Below, in pieces: positions 17,035 to 24,326 of a stretch of DNA of 64,000 bases (position 1 is its first letter; each line of letters opens with the position of its first letter). A program made the position numbers and the translations under genes. Source of the stretch: Selenomonas sp. TAMA-11512 (GTDB lineage: Bacteria; Bacillota; Negativicutes; Selenomonadales; Selenomonadaceae); assembly GCF_037076525.1 (NCBI RefSeq), contig NZ_AP029018.1, forward strand, positions 496,001-560,000. Reading direction: 5' to 3'. The notes below the pieces were generated by a model. That model saw nothing but the letters and a program-made list of their open reading frames with translations. It was not told the origin of the DNA and searched no databases.

Positions 17035-17178
17035 AGTCTGTCAGATTGGTACAGATTTTTTCGTCCGGACAAGGTGACAAACCGGACGCAGAGTGGTACT
17101 CTGTGGAGGATTTGCCGCCGAAGTGCGGGCAAAAAAGATGTGCCAAGATGATCGGATTGAATTTATCAGTGATTCCTT
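17014..17178 (+). repeat. 165-bp dispersed repeat, copy A (full length)
   Basis: Bounded by imperfect 17-bp inverted ends of consensus AAGGAAYCRCTGATAAA. It contains a central hairpin around GCAGAGTGGTACTCTG (about 17088-17103) followed by GGAGGATTTG. It begins inside the 3' end of ftsQ and supplies its stop codon. Flanking TTAA on both sides may be the target sequence. It encodes no protein. Other copies are at 18385, 40712 and 42378, with fragments at 17179, 23059 and 42315. Confidence 0.85.
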
Positions 17179-17201
17179 AAGGAACCGCTGATAAAATGAA
17201 G
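17179..17201 (+). repeat. Truncated left end of the 165-bp repeat
   Basis: Immediately after copy A the first 23 bases of the repeat recur, then unrelated sequence follows. This tandem fragment suggests a partial duplication or a deletion derivative of a second copy. Confidence 0.8.
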
Positions 17202-17276
17202 TTATCTCCGTACGTCCTTAAACAGTCTTTAGACAGCGGCAAAGACAGAAAGCCATTAGGAGGCATACATATATCT

Positions 17277-17975
17277 ATGTTGAAAATCAAACAGAGCGGA
17301 CGCATTTCCATTATCTGCGTTTCCATGGTTTTGGGCTTCATGATTGCCGTGCAGTTCCGCGCGACGGAGGATCTGCGGTCGTCGGTCGCCAACCAGCGCG
17401 TGGAGACGCTGGTTGAGCGCCTCCTGCAGACCGAAGATGAGCGGGATCGCCTGCAGGAAGAGCTCAAGGCGATGAAGGAAAAGGAGAGAGACGGACAGGC
17501 GCCCGCCATGGACCCGGAGATTTTGATGAAGGGCGGCTTTACGCCGCTTGTCGGAACCGGCGTGACCGTGACGCTTGACGACAGTAAGGCGACGAGCAAG
17601 GCGGGCGAGAATCCCAACCTCTACATCATCCACGATGATGACATCCTGCGCGTCATCAACGAGCTGCGGGCGGCAGGCGCGGAAGCCGTGTCCATCAACG
17701 GGCAGCGGCTCGTCGGAACCTCGGAGATACGCTGCGCGGGGCCGACGCTGTCGGTCAATAATGTCCGTTCGGCCGCCCCTTTCGTCATCAAGGCGATCGG
17801 CAACTCGGAGGATCTCGAAAAATCGATCAAGATGCGCGGGGGCGTAGAGGACACGCTGAAAGTCTGGGGCATCCGCGTCAGTGTGGAAAAGGAAAAAGAA
17901 GTCAACATTCCGGCCTATACGGGAGCGGCGGCTTTTAAATACGCGAAGCAGGGAAAGGAGGAGGCGTCGTCATGA
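17277..17975 (+). CDS. DUF881 family protein (YlxW/YlxX-like)
   Basis: A 232-residue protein with an N-terminal membrane anchor or signal (RISIICVSMVLGFMIAVQF). A coiled coil follows (VETLVERLLQTEDERDRLQEELKAMKEKE), then the DUF881 domain with GVTVTLDDSK, LYIIHDDDILRVINELRAAGAEAVSINGQRL and VIKAIGNSEDLEKSIKMRGG. In Bacillus, DUF881 proteins (YlxW, YlxX) lie in the same position before sbp and the ftsAZ genes; their function is unknown. The ATG at 17277 follows AGGAGG; an upstream ATG lies inside the repeat fragment and is not credible. It overlaps sbp by 4 bases (ATGA). Confidence 0.88.
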   Translation: MLKIKQSGRISIICVSMVLGFMIAVQFRATEDLRSSVANQRVETLVERLLQTEDERDRLQEELKAMKEKERDGQAPAMDPEILMKGGFTPLVGTGVTVTLDDSKATSKAGENPNLYIIHDDDILRVINELRAAGAEAVSINGQRLVGTSEIRCAGPTLSVNNVRSAAPFVIKAIGNSEDLEKSIKMRGGVEDTLKVWGIRVSVEKEKEVNIPAYTGAAAFKYAKQGKEEASS

Positions 17976-18328
17976 TCTTGGCTGTACTCGGTCTTTTGCT
18001 GGGCCTCATCCTGGGCATGTTTCTGCCGTGGACCGTGCCGATTGCCTACGCGAAGCTCTCCTCCGTCGCGCTGCTGGCATCGCTGGATTCCGTGTTCGGA
18101 GGTCTGCGCTCGGCGACCGAAGGAAAATTCAACAACGCCGTTTTCATCTCCGGCTTTTTTATGAACGCACTTATGGCGGCGTTTCTCGTATACGTCGGCG
18201 ATCGTTTGGGCATTGATCTCTACTATGTGGCTCTCCTGGCGTTTGGCCTGCGCATCTTCCAAAACCTGGCGGCGCTGCGTCATCATTACTTCAAACCGTC
18301 GCACGCGGAGGAAAAAAACGAACATTAG
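17972..18328 (+). CDS. sbp: Small basic protein Sbp (DUF1290 family)
   Basis: A 118-residue membrane protein with three predicted membrane helices (LAVLGLLLGLILGMFLPW, VFISGFFMNALMAAFLVYVG, LYYVALLAFGLRIFQNLA). The conserved stretch ASLDSVFGGLRSATEGKFN marks the Sbp/DUF1290 family found before ftsA/ftsZ in Firmicutes; its function is unknown. Its start overlaps the DUF881 gene stop. Confidence 0.9.
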   Translation: MILAVLGLLLGLILGMFLPWTVPIAYAKLSSVALLASLDSVFGGLRSATEGKFNNAVFISGFFMNALMAAFLVYVGDRLGIDLYYVALLAFGLRIFQNLAALRHHYFKPSHAEEKNEH

Positions 18329-18384
18329 AAAAAAATAGGTGGCACGACAATCAAAAAAATGGTAATATATTGGGTGTATTATTT

Positions 18385-18549
18385 ACGGAAGCACTGATAA
18401 ATTCAGCCCGATCATCTCGGCACATCTTTTTTGCCCGCACTTCGGCGTCAAATCCTCCACAGAGCACCACTCTGCGTCCGGTTTGCCACCTTGTTCGGAC
18501 GAAAAAATCTGCACCAATCTGATAGACTTCATTTTATCAGCGGTTCCTT
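18385..18549 (-). repeat. 165-bp dispersed repeat, copy B (full length, inverted relative to copy A)
   Basis: Same length and structure as copy A but on the opposite strand: it starts CGGAAGCACTGATAAATTC and ends TTTATCAGCGGTTCCTT. It fills most of the 298-bp gap between sbp and ftsZ, so any ftsZ-proximal promoter must lie inside or beside it. With copy A it brackets the DUF881-sbp pair in inverted orientation. Confidence 0.85.
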
Positions 18550-18626
18550 AAAATACCTCGAAGAGAATAGTTTTAGCAGTGCGTGAAGACGCGCTTCTTG
18601 TGTTTGTATACGGGGGTTGGTTACAA

Positions 18627-19772
18627 GTGCCATTCGAATTAGACGACAGCGATTTGAACCAGTTAGCAAAGATCAAAGTCATCGGTGTAGGCGGCGGCGG
18701 CGGAAATGCTGTCAATCGCATGATTCAGGCGGGTCTGCAGGGCGTAGAGTTCATTGCTGTAAATACCGATGCGCAGGCACTCATGCACTCGGAAGCACCG
18801 AAACAGATGCAGATCGGCGAGAAGCTGACGCGCGGGCTTGGCGCCGGTGCGCAGCCGGAGATCGGTGAAAAGGCCGCCGAGGAGAGCAGAGAAGATATCC
18901 TGAAGGCTCTCGCCGGTGCAGACATGATTTTCGTTACGGCCGGTATGGGCGGCGGTACGGGAACGGGCGCAGCACCTATTGTTGCCGCGTGCGCACGTGA
19001 AGTCGGCGCATTGACGGTCGGCGTCGTGACACGTCCGTTCGGATTTGAGGGGCGTCAGCGTCAGAAGAACGCCGATGCCGGCATTGAGCGCCTCAAGCAG
19101 CACGTGGATACGATTATCACGATTCCGAACGATCGTCTGCTGGAAATTGTCGATAAGCGCACCTCGATTACCGAGGCGTTTACGGTTGCGGATGATGTCC
19201 TGCGTCAGGGCGTCAAGGGCATCTCCGATCTCATCGCGGTGCCCGGCCTAGTCAATCTGGACTTCGCGGATGTCCAGTCCATTATGACGAACGGCGGATC
19301 GGCACTGATGGGCATCGGTGAGGCCTCCGGAGAGAATGCGGCTGTTGCCGCGGCTCGCGCCGCGATTGAATCGCCGCTCTTGGAAGCATCCATTCAAGGG
19401 GCGCACAAGGTGCTCTTTAACATCACAGCCGGCGCGGATCTCGGGATGCTCGCGACGCGCGAAGCGTCGGAAGCGATTCAGGAAGCCGCCAGCCCGGACG
19501 CGGAGATCATCTTCGGTGTCTCGCTCGATGAGACGCTGGGGGATATCGTGCGCATTACGGTCATTGCGACGAGCTTCGACGGGGAGGCGCCGATCGGACG
19601 ACCGGCACGTCCTGCAGCCTCGACACAGCCGGCGGGAGATGCGGCGCAGGCTTCGTCGACGACACAGACATCTGCCGTACCGGAAGTCAAGAATCTTTCC
19701 GACGATGTCCCTATGCCGAAATCTCCCTTCAGCACATTGGACATTCCTGTATGGCTGCACAAGAACAAGTAA
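18627..19772 (+). CDS. ftsZ: Cell division protein FtsZ
   Basis: Tubulin-like GTPase that forms the Z ring. Seen are [18 protein letters not shown] near residue 12, the tubulin signature [12 protein letters not shown] near residue 106, [15 protein letters not shown] and [12 protein letters not shown] short linker rich in Ala, Thr and Ser leads to the C-terminal peptide [11 protein letters not shown] that contacts partner proteins. The GTG at 18627 with GGGGG 10 bases upstream gives a standard N-terminus; an upstream ATG at 18579 would add 16 atypical residues. No ftsA precedes it. Length 381. Confidence 0.97.
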   Translation: MPFELDDSDLNQLAKIKVIGVGGGGGNAVNRMIQAGLQGVEFIAVNTDAQALMHSEAPKQMQIGEKLTRGLGAGAQPEIGEKAAEESREDILKALAGADMIFVTAGMGGGTGTGAAPIVAACAREVGALTVGVVTRPFGFEGRQRQKNADAGIERLKQHVDTIITIPNDRLLEIVDKRTSITEAFTVADDVLRQGVKGISDLIAVPGLVNLDFADVQSIMTNGGSALMGIGEASGENAAVAAARAAIESPLLEASIQGAHKVLFNITAGADLGMLATREASEAIQEAASPDAEIIFGVSLDETLGDIVRITVIATSFDGEAPIGRPARPAASTQPAGDAAQASSTTQTSAVPEVKNLSDDVPMPKSPFSTLDIPVWLHKNK

Positions 19773-19785
19773 TATCGGATACGAA

Positions 19786-19818
19786 AAATCCCTCGCAGAT
19801 CGCTGCGAGGGATTTCTT
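19786..19818 (+). terminator. Terminator between ftsZ and the convergent deacetylase gene
   Basis: AAATCCCTCGCAG pairs perfectly with CTGCGAGGGATTT. The symmetry and the A/T runs on both sides suit bidirectional termination of the two converging genes. Confidence 0.85.
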
Positions 19819-19828
19819 ATGGGTATAT

Positions 19829-20677
19829 TTACGGAATCGGCAGGCTGTTGACAAAGTCGGTGAGCCCATGCGCGCGTCCCCAGAGGCGGAACTCTTCGAG
19901 TCTGGCGCAGAGCGGCGCATAGAGAAGTCGGATGCGGAAGCGGAGGAACGAATGATCGATGCAGCCGAAGACGGGGATTCGATCCAAGAGGTAGAGGTTT
20001 TCCGCCGGGTCGGAGAGTCCGAAACGGACCGTAAATCCGGCGTAAAAGCCGGCTTCCTGCGCGAGACGGGGAATGCGCTCGTCAACTTTGCCGCCCGGAT
20101 ACGCAATGAAGGCGCTCCATTTTCCGAGTTTATCGTAGATGGCAAGCCGGGAGCCGATGAACTCATGGCGAATCTCCTCTTCACTCAGTTTAGAGAGATC
20201 CGAGTGGCTCATGGTATGACTTTCCACGATGAGCGTACCGTCCCGCTCGAGCGCGCGGGCATCTGCCCAGGAGATATAATTATCAAAGCGATCGAGAAAA
20301 TCGGTGACGATGAAGATGGTGCCCTTCATGCCGTACTTTTGCAGAATGGGAACCGCGTTGACGGCATTGTCCTTGTATCCGTCGTCAAAGGCGAGAATGA
20401 CGGGCTTTTCCGGGAGAGGCGTGCCGTTCCGCAGATGGTCGATGTATTCGTAGGGAGAAATGGACGTATAGCCGTTTTCCTTCAAATAGCGCATCTGTGT
20501 CTCAAATTCCGGGGTGGAGACGGTGAGGACATTTTCGTCGACATCGTTGATCTGATGGTAGTTGAGAACGGGAACCCCGGGATGTTGAGCCGACGCTCCG
20601 AAATAGAGCAACAGGATGAAGAATCCGCAGAGAAAAACAGCGAGGATAAGAAGTCTTGTCTTAAAAAAACGAAGCAT
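19829..20677 (-). CDS. Polysaccharide deacetylase family protein
   Basis: A 282-residue membrane-anchored NodB-type deacetylase (carbohydrate esterase 4). One N-terminal membrane helix (LLILAVFLCGFFILLLYFGAS) is followed by VPVLNYHQI, the metal-binding FDDGYKDN, the HTMSHSDL motif and AYPGGKVDERIP. It probably acts on a cell-surface polysaccharide or peptidoglycan; the substrate is not shown by sequence. The ATG at 20677 is preferred as it places the membrane helix at the N-terminus, but in-frame starts up to 20746 exist. Convergent with ftsZ, divergent from the TonB-like gene. Confidence 0.88.
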   Translation of the reverse strand: MLRFFKTRLLILAVFLCGFFILLLYFGASAQHPGVPVLNYHQINDVDENVLTVSTPEFETQMRYLKENGYTSISPYEYIDHLRNGTPLPEKPVILAFDDGYKDNAVNAVPILQKYGMKGTIFIVTDFLDRFDNYISWADARALERDGTLIVESHTMSHSDLSKLSEEEIRHEFIGSRLAIYDKLGKWSAFIAYPGGKVDERIPRLAQEAGFYAGFTVRFGLSDPAENLYLLDRIPVFGCIDHSFLRFRIRLLYAPLCARLEEFRLWGRAHGLTDFVNSLPIP

Positions 20678-20785
20678 AAGAGAACGAGTCCTTTCAAGGG
20701 TGTGGTCTATGGAGTCAACTATAAACCCATGTGACGCTACTGTCAATGCTTTTCGGTAAACGAAATGGAACGTTTTTGCAGGATG

Positions 20786-20794
20786 TGCTATAAT
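20786..20794 (+). promoter_or_regulatory. Extended -10 promoter of the TonB-like gene
   Basis: TGCTATAAT, an extended -10 element, about 45 bp before the start codon. No good -35 is seen. Confidence 0.5.
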
Positions 20795-20838
20795 GGCGGG
20801 TATAGAGACGGTTGCAGACAGAAGTCGAGGTGAGCGGG

Positions 20839-21486
20839 GTGCAGTATAAACCGAGATGGGCGAGGAGTTTGATTTGCGCCTCGGTATTGCACGCTGTCCT
20901 TCTTCTGCTGTTTTGTATGTGGCTGCCGCGTGCGGAGCCTGTGGAAGACGAGGGGTTTCTGTGGGTGGAGTTGGGTGAAGAGAGCCGGGAGGAGGAGCGC
21001 GTCCCGGAGAATGTCATCGAGGAGACGCCGCCTGCCGAGGAAGCTGCGGAGGATGACGCGGCGATCCTGCCGGAAAATCCCGTGCCCGCACCCCCCGCGC
21101 CGCCGCCCGCGTCCCCGCCTGAATCGCATCCGCCGAAGCCCTCGCTGTTTCAGAAGAACAAGAAAGAGATCAAGTCCATCGGCAGACCGGCTGTGATTCA
21201 GCCGGCTACGCGGGTGAGCCTCAAAGAGACGGAAACCGCCTATCGAGGCGAAGCGTCCTTCTATGTGACCGTGACGAGTGAGGGGTGTGTCGCGGCGGTC
21301 AAGGAGATGAGTCTGGAGCCTCCCGTCGAAGACAAAGTGGAGAGACGTGCGCTCGAGGCGAAGATCGCCGCGCTCGTCATCTACAAGTGGAGGTATACAC
21401 CGAGCCGGACTGCGGACGGCACACCGCAGGAGCAAACGAAATGGGAAACGCTTACGATACCGATGAGCGAAGAGGAAAAAAAATAG
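20839..21486 (+). CDS. TonB-like energy transducer
   Basis: A 215-residue protein with TonB architecture: short cytosolic N-terminus, one membrane anchor (SLICASVLHAVLLLLFCMWLP), an acidic then proline-rich periplasmic spacer (PVPAPPAPPPASPPESHPPKP), and a C-terminal beta domain (YRGEASFYVTVTSEGCVAAVKEM, IYKWRYTPSRTADGTP). Such proteins power TonB-dependent outer-membrane transport, consistent with a diderm cell. No exbB or exbD is adjacent. The GTG at 20839 follows CGAGG by 8 bases; earlier in-frame starts have no ribosome site. Confidence 0.72.
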   Translation: MQYKPRWARSLICASVLHAVLLLLFCMWLPRAEPVEDEGFLWVELGEESREEERVPENVIEETPPAEEAAEDDAAILPENPVPAPPAPPPASPPESHPPKPSLFQKNKKEIKSIGRPAVIQPATRVSLKETETAYRGEASFYVTVTSEGCVAAVKEMSLEPPVEDKVERRALEAKIAALVIYKWRYTPSRTADGTPQEQTKWETLTIPMSEEEKK

Positions 21487-21520
21487 AGCCGACATCGAAA
21501 AAATGTCGGCTCTATTTTTG
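21481..21520 (+). terminator. Terminator of the TonB-like gene
   Basis: AAATAGAGCCGACAT and ATGTCGGCTCTATTT form a perfect 15-bp stem overlapping the stop codon, followed by T residues. Confidence 0.88.
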
Positions 21521-21528
21521 CCTTTAGG

Positions 21529-21553
21529 AAACGCTGCAGCGCTTCCTTAGTAA
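21529..21553. repeat. Near-perfect palindrome resembling joined repeat ends
   Basis: AGGAAACGCTGCAGCG followed by CTTCCTTAG. Both arms match the outer bases of the 165-bp repeat (AGGAAACGCTG), so this may be an internal deletion derivative, or simply a terminator shared by the two convergent genes here. Confidence 0.4.
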
Positions 21554-21903
21554 CAGGTTACCTCTGCAATCGAGGCAAACTGCAGATACTGCCCCGCATC
21601 GACAGGATTTCCCTCCAGGATGGCAGCTTTTGCAGCGGCAAGGTCCTCTGCAGATGCTTTGACATGATCCTCTTCGATCTGTCCCGAGACCTTTTTCCAC
21701 AGTGCATTTCTTCCAACCTTTGTGTCGCGGAAAATCTCGCGGTTATAGAAAATATTCATCGACGTCTGGGATTTTTCGTTGTCGCAGTTGAAGAAGATAA
21801 AAGCAAGTGAGCTCTTTGCAGCTGCCGGCTTCTTCGCAGGAGCCTTCTTTGCAGCAGGCTTTTTGGCTGGTGCCTTTGCAGATGATTTCGTTGTGCTTGG
21901 CAT
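21547..21903 (-). CDS. Small Lys/Ala/Pro-rich protein of unknown function
   Basis: A 118-residue protein I cannot assign. The first about 40 residues are low-complexity repeats of AKAPAKKPAAKK type, like the basic tails of histone H1-like or tailed HU proteins. Residues about 41-118 form a compact domain (FIFFNCDNEKSQTSMNIFYNREIF, GRNALWKKVSGQIEEDHV). A basic tail suggests nucleic-acid binding, which is inference. The ATG at 21903 follows an excellent AAAGGAGG site. Confidence 0.75.
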   Translation of the reverse strand: MPSTTKSSAKAPAKKPAAKKAPAKKPAAAKSSLAFIFFNCDNEKSQTSMNIFYNREIFRDTKVGRNALWKKVSGQIEEDHVKASAEDLAAAKAAILEGNPVDAGQYLQFASIAEVTCY

Positions 21904-22088
21904 AGGGTCGCCTCCTTTCTGCTTTAAAATGAAGAACATAAATAAGATAATACAAGTGTGGCTTACAAACTCACAAGGGCTATTATATCATATATTTCAG
22001 GAAATGCAAAATCGGAAAGATTAAAAACAAGAAAAGACACGGAGGATATAATCATGTAAAATAAATCACAATAATGGACCTTGAAGTG

Positions 22089-22097
22089 TGGTATAAT
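22089..22097 (+). promoter_or_regulatory. Extended -10 promoter of the flavodoxin-like gene
   Basis: TGGTATAAT, an extended -10 element 44 bp before the start codon. Confidence 0.5.
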
Positions 22098-22140
22098 TAG
22101 CGTATACGAAAAAAGAGTCGGTACAGAAAGAGGTATGGAT

Positions 22141-22692
22141 ATGTCGAAATGGTGTGTCATCTATTCTTCCGTCACAGGCAATACGAAGATGATTGCGGAG
22201 GCGATCGCCGAGGAGGCGGGTGCGGATATATTCAAGGTGCAGGAGGCGCCGGAGGATCTCTCCGCCTACGATATCATTGCTGTCGGCTATTGGCTCCGTC
22301 TCGGACAGCCGGATCCTATGATGATGCCGTATCTTCCGAAGATCAGGAACAAGCCGGTTGTGCTGTTCCAGACGCACGGGACGGAGCCGACGACGGAGCA
22401 CGCGATCACATCCTTTGCCCGTGCCGGACACATGCTGGGGGAGGGCTGCGATATCCTCGGCACGTTCGGCAGTCAGGGCAAGGTCAATCCGAAGCTGCTT
22501 GAAAAGCGCGTGAAGGTGAATACCGACCCGGACGATCCGCATCAGTCGAAGGAAAATCGGGAGCGCCGCGCGAAGGCCGCCACGCATCCGGACGCGGAGG
22601 ATATAGCGAATGCCCGAGCGCTTGTAGCGAAGATGGAAAAGAAGAAGCTCCAGCGTGAGAAATATGCCGCCATGCGCGCAGTGAAGAAATAA
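22141..22692 (+). CDS. Flavodoxin family protein
   Basis: A 183-residue protein whose N-terminal part is flavodoxin-like: the FMN phosphate loop is YSSVTGNTKMIAEAIAEE (residues about 8-25), followed by AYDIIAVGYWLRLGQPDP and VVLFQTHGTEP. The C-terminal about 50 residues are charged and helical, unlike plain electron-carrier flavodoxins. Probably an FMN-binding electron carrier or flavodoxin-like reductase; partner unknown. ATG at 22141 is chosen from AGAGG 7 bases ahead; ATG at 22135 is possible. Confidence 0.8.
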   Translation: MSKWCVIYSSVTGNTKMIAEAIAEEAGADIFKVQEAPEDLSAYDIIAVGYWLRLGQPDPMMMPYLPKIRNKPVVLFQTHGTEPTTEHAITSFARAGHMLGEGCDILGTFGSQGKVNPKLLEKRVKVNTDPDDPHQSKENRERRAKAATHPDAEDIANARALVAKMEKKKLQREKYAAMRAVKK

Positions 22693-22737
22693 TTGAGAAT
22701 GAAAACGACATGAATTATCAAATTGTCAGAAAATTGT

Positions 22738-22766
22738 TTGACAAGGATAAATTTGAATGATATAAT
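22738..22766 (+). promoter_or_regulatory. Consensus promoter of the P1B-ATPase unit
   Basis: TTGACA at 22738-22743 and TATAAT at 22761-22766 with a 17-bp spacer: a perfect match to the housekeeping consensus. Upstream, ATTATCA (22714-22720) and AATTGTCA form a short direct repeat; ATTATCA matches one half of a Fur box, but the other half is poor. Confidence 0.8.
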
Positions 22767-22850
22767 GGCAGAGAAGACAGGTTGCTGCAGCTGATGATGC
22801 ATTAGCCGGAGTATCTTGCCTACGTTGTATACGGTTTAGGAGGTTTTATC

Positions 22851-23060
22851 ATGGGCTCGATTTTTTCAAGAAGTGATTTTTGGATAGGTTTGGCTGTCGG
22901 TGCTGTCGCAGGCGTCTTCGGCTATCGTTTCATGCAGGAGCGCGAGATGATGGGCGCGGCAGAGGCACTGCCGGCAGGTCAGGTTCCGCTCGCCGAGCTG
23001 CAGCGCCAGAAGGAAGAGCTGGAGGATCTCATTGCAGCACAGGAAGCCGCTGCGAATTAA
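22851..23060 (+). CDS. Small single-pass membrane protein
   Basis: A 69-residue protein: glycine/alanine-rich membrane helix (FWIGLAVGAVAGVFGYRF, residues about 10-27) followed by a charged helical tail (LAELQRQKEELEDLIAAQ) of coiled-coil character. No family recognised. TTTAGGAGG precedes its ATG. It is the first gene after the consensus promoter and in the same unit as the ATPase, so it may be a membrane or scaffold component of that system (inference). Its stop lies on the edge of a truncated repeat. Confidence 0.75.
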   Translation: MGSIFSRSDFWIGLAVGAVAGVFGYRFMQEREMMGAAEALPAGQVPLAELQRQKEELEDLIAAQEAAAN

Positions 23061-23084
23061 GGAATCGCTGATAAAATGAAGTCT
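23059..23084 (+). repeat. Truncated left end of the 165-bp repeat
   Basis: AAGGAATCGCTGATAAAATG and a few following bases match the left end of copy A; the rest of the element is absent. It overlaps the stop codon of the small membrane protein. Confidence 0.8.
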
Positions 23085-23096
23085 TGCATGTAGAGA

Positions 23097-23150
23097 CAAG
23101 GACTGCATAGGGGGAGGGTATATATGTCACCGGCCTCCGGCAGTCCTTTT
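23097..23150 (+). terminator. Possible terminator or attenuator within the ATPase unit
   Basis: AAGGACTGC pairs with GCAGTCCTTTT across a long loop. Weak; it could reduce read-through from the small gene to the downstream genes. Confidence 0.4.
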
Positions 23151-23197
23151 GCTGTAATCGGACCATTTTGCTTTTAAGGCAGGATAAGGAGGGCGTC

Positions 23198-23725
23198 ATG
23201 AAGAAAATATCATTGGGTGTACCGCTGGCATTGGCCGGTGCAGCGACCGTTCTGACCGTGTGTCCGGGGCTGCGTCGCGCGCATACATTTTTCGGCGTCG
23301 TATGGACGGCGTTGTCGGTGGCACACGCCTATCAGTATCGAAATAAGATGGCGAAAGACTTCTTCGGGGAGACAGCGGTGACGGAATTCTTCGGAGGTGC
23401 AAAGGCGAAGGCGGCTGCGCTCAAGCAAAAGGCACTGGAGAAATTCCCTGCTCCGCCGACGCGTCTCGGTGGGCTGATTCGCTCGATGCGGGCAGCTTTC
23501 TACATGCCGGGGAGGATTCGCCTGTACTCGCCGTCGTTTATCGATAATGAGGCTCTTTCTGAGCAGGTACTGCAAGTCTTGGGGGAGTACGAAGCCTTCG
23601 ATTCCGTGGATATCAATCTGCGGACAGGCTCTCTTCTGCTCATCTATGAGCCGGAGAAACTCCGTGAGAATGATGAGCTCAGAGTGATTGAAGACTATGT
23701 AAAGACACACGTCGTAAGGAGGTAA
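23198..23725 (+). CDS. Membrane protein with Cys-less HMA-like domain
   Basis: A 175-residue protein. The N-terminus is hydrophobic (SLGVPLALAGAATVLTVCPGL, then FFGVVWTALSVAHAY). Residues about 95-170 resemble the HMA_2 variant of heavy-metal-associated domains: PGRIRLYSPSFIDNEALSEQV, a beta-alpha-beta pattern with DSVDINLRTGSLLLIYEP, carrying the GRIR motif and no CxxC metal site. It is encoded 4 bases before the next HMA-like gene, in the P1B-ATPase operon. The ATG at 23198 follows AAGGAGG. Confidence 0.72.
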   Translation: MKKISLGVPLALAGAATVLTVCPGLRRAHTFFGVVWTALSVAHAYQYRNKMAKDFFGETAVTEFFGGAKAKAAALKQKALEKFPAPPTRLGGLIRSMRAAFYMPGRIRLYSPSFIDNEALSEQVLQVLGEYEAFDSVDINLRTGSLLLIYEPEKLRENDELRVIEDYVKTHVVRR

Positions 23726-23729
23726 TATA

Positions 23730-24326
23730 GTGTCCTACGTTTCAGGGTTTATGATGGGCGCCGCCATCGGGAAGAATATCCACAAGGCATTCTTCGGCAA
23801 GAGGCAGGCAAAGCATCGAGCAGGCAGTTGTCTGAAGCGGGGGGCGACGCCGGATTGGGCGCTGAAGAGCATGCTCCCGGGGCGTCGACGTTACTACGCA
23901 GTCGCTTTCATTGGCAATGCCGCACTGGCAGAGCATGTGGCGGTGACGATGGAAGAAATTCCCTTTATACGGAAGGTAACGGTATCGACGATCACAGGCA
24001 GTCTTCTCGTCGAGTATACAGGCGAGGAGGAAGAGATCGATCGCGTCATGCAGGAGATCAAGACCCGCCTCATGACGATCCGACAGGAGGAGAGAGGCCG
24101 GGGCGGATCGCTTGCCAAGGTCGGTGTCAGCATTCGACGGACGGTGCTCTCGATGAACGATTGCCTGCGCCGTGCAACGGCCGGTTGGCTTGATTTCAGC
24201 TCGCTGCTGTCGCTCGTCTTCATCGTTCGAGGACTGCGGAAGGTCATCGACCTCGGACAGAGACCGTCCGGACCGCAGATGCTTTGGTGGGCGGTATCGC
24301 TCCTTCGGGGGTGGAGGCTTGTATGA
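23730..24326 (+). CDS. Second HMA-like accessory membrane protein
   Basis: A 198-residue protein that begins with a glycine-rich helix (SYVSGFMMGAAIGKNI). Its middle domain is HMA-like (RRRYYAVAFIGNAALAEHVAVTMEEIPFIRKVTVSTITGSLLVEYTG) with no CxxC, and it ends in a hydrophobic segment (DFSSLLSLVFIVRGLRKVI and MLWWAVSLLRGW). It starts at GTG after AGGAGG and overlaps the ATPase start. Related in layout to the preceding gene product; the pair may have arisen by duplication. Function unknown beyond association with the ATPase. Confidence 0.7.
   Translation: MSYVSGFMMGAAIGKNIHKAFFGKRQAKHRAGSCLKRGATPDWALKSMLPGRRRYYAVAFIGNAALAEHVAVTMEEIPFIRKVTVSTITGSLLVEYTGEEEEIDRVMQEIKTRLMTIRQEERGRGGSLAKVGVSIRRTVLSMNDCLRRATAGWLDFSSLLSLVFIVRGLRKVIDLGQRPSGPQMLWWAVSLLRGWRLV

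Noticed and set aside
19751-20734. Plus-strand open frame of 327 codons opposite the polysaccharide deacetylase
   Set aside because: The minus-strand product has the NodB motifs FDDGYKDN and PGGK; the plus-strand translation is unlike any family and crosses the terminator after ftsZ.
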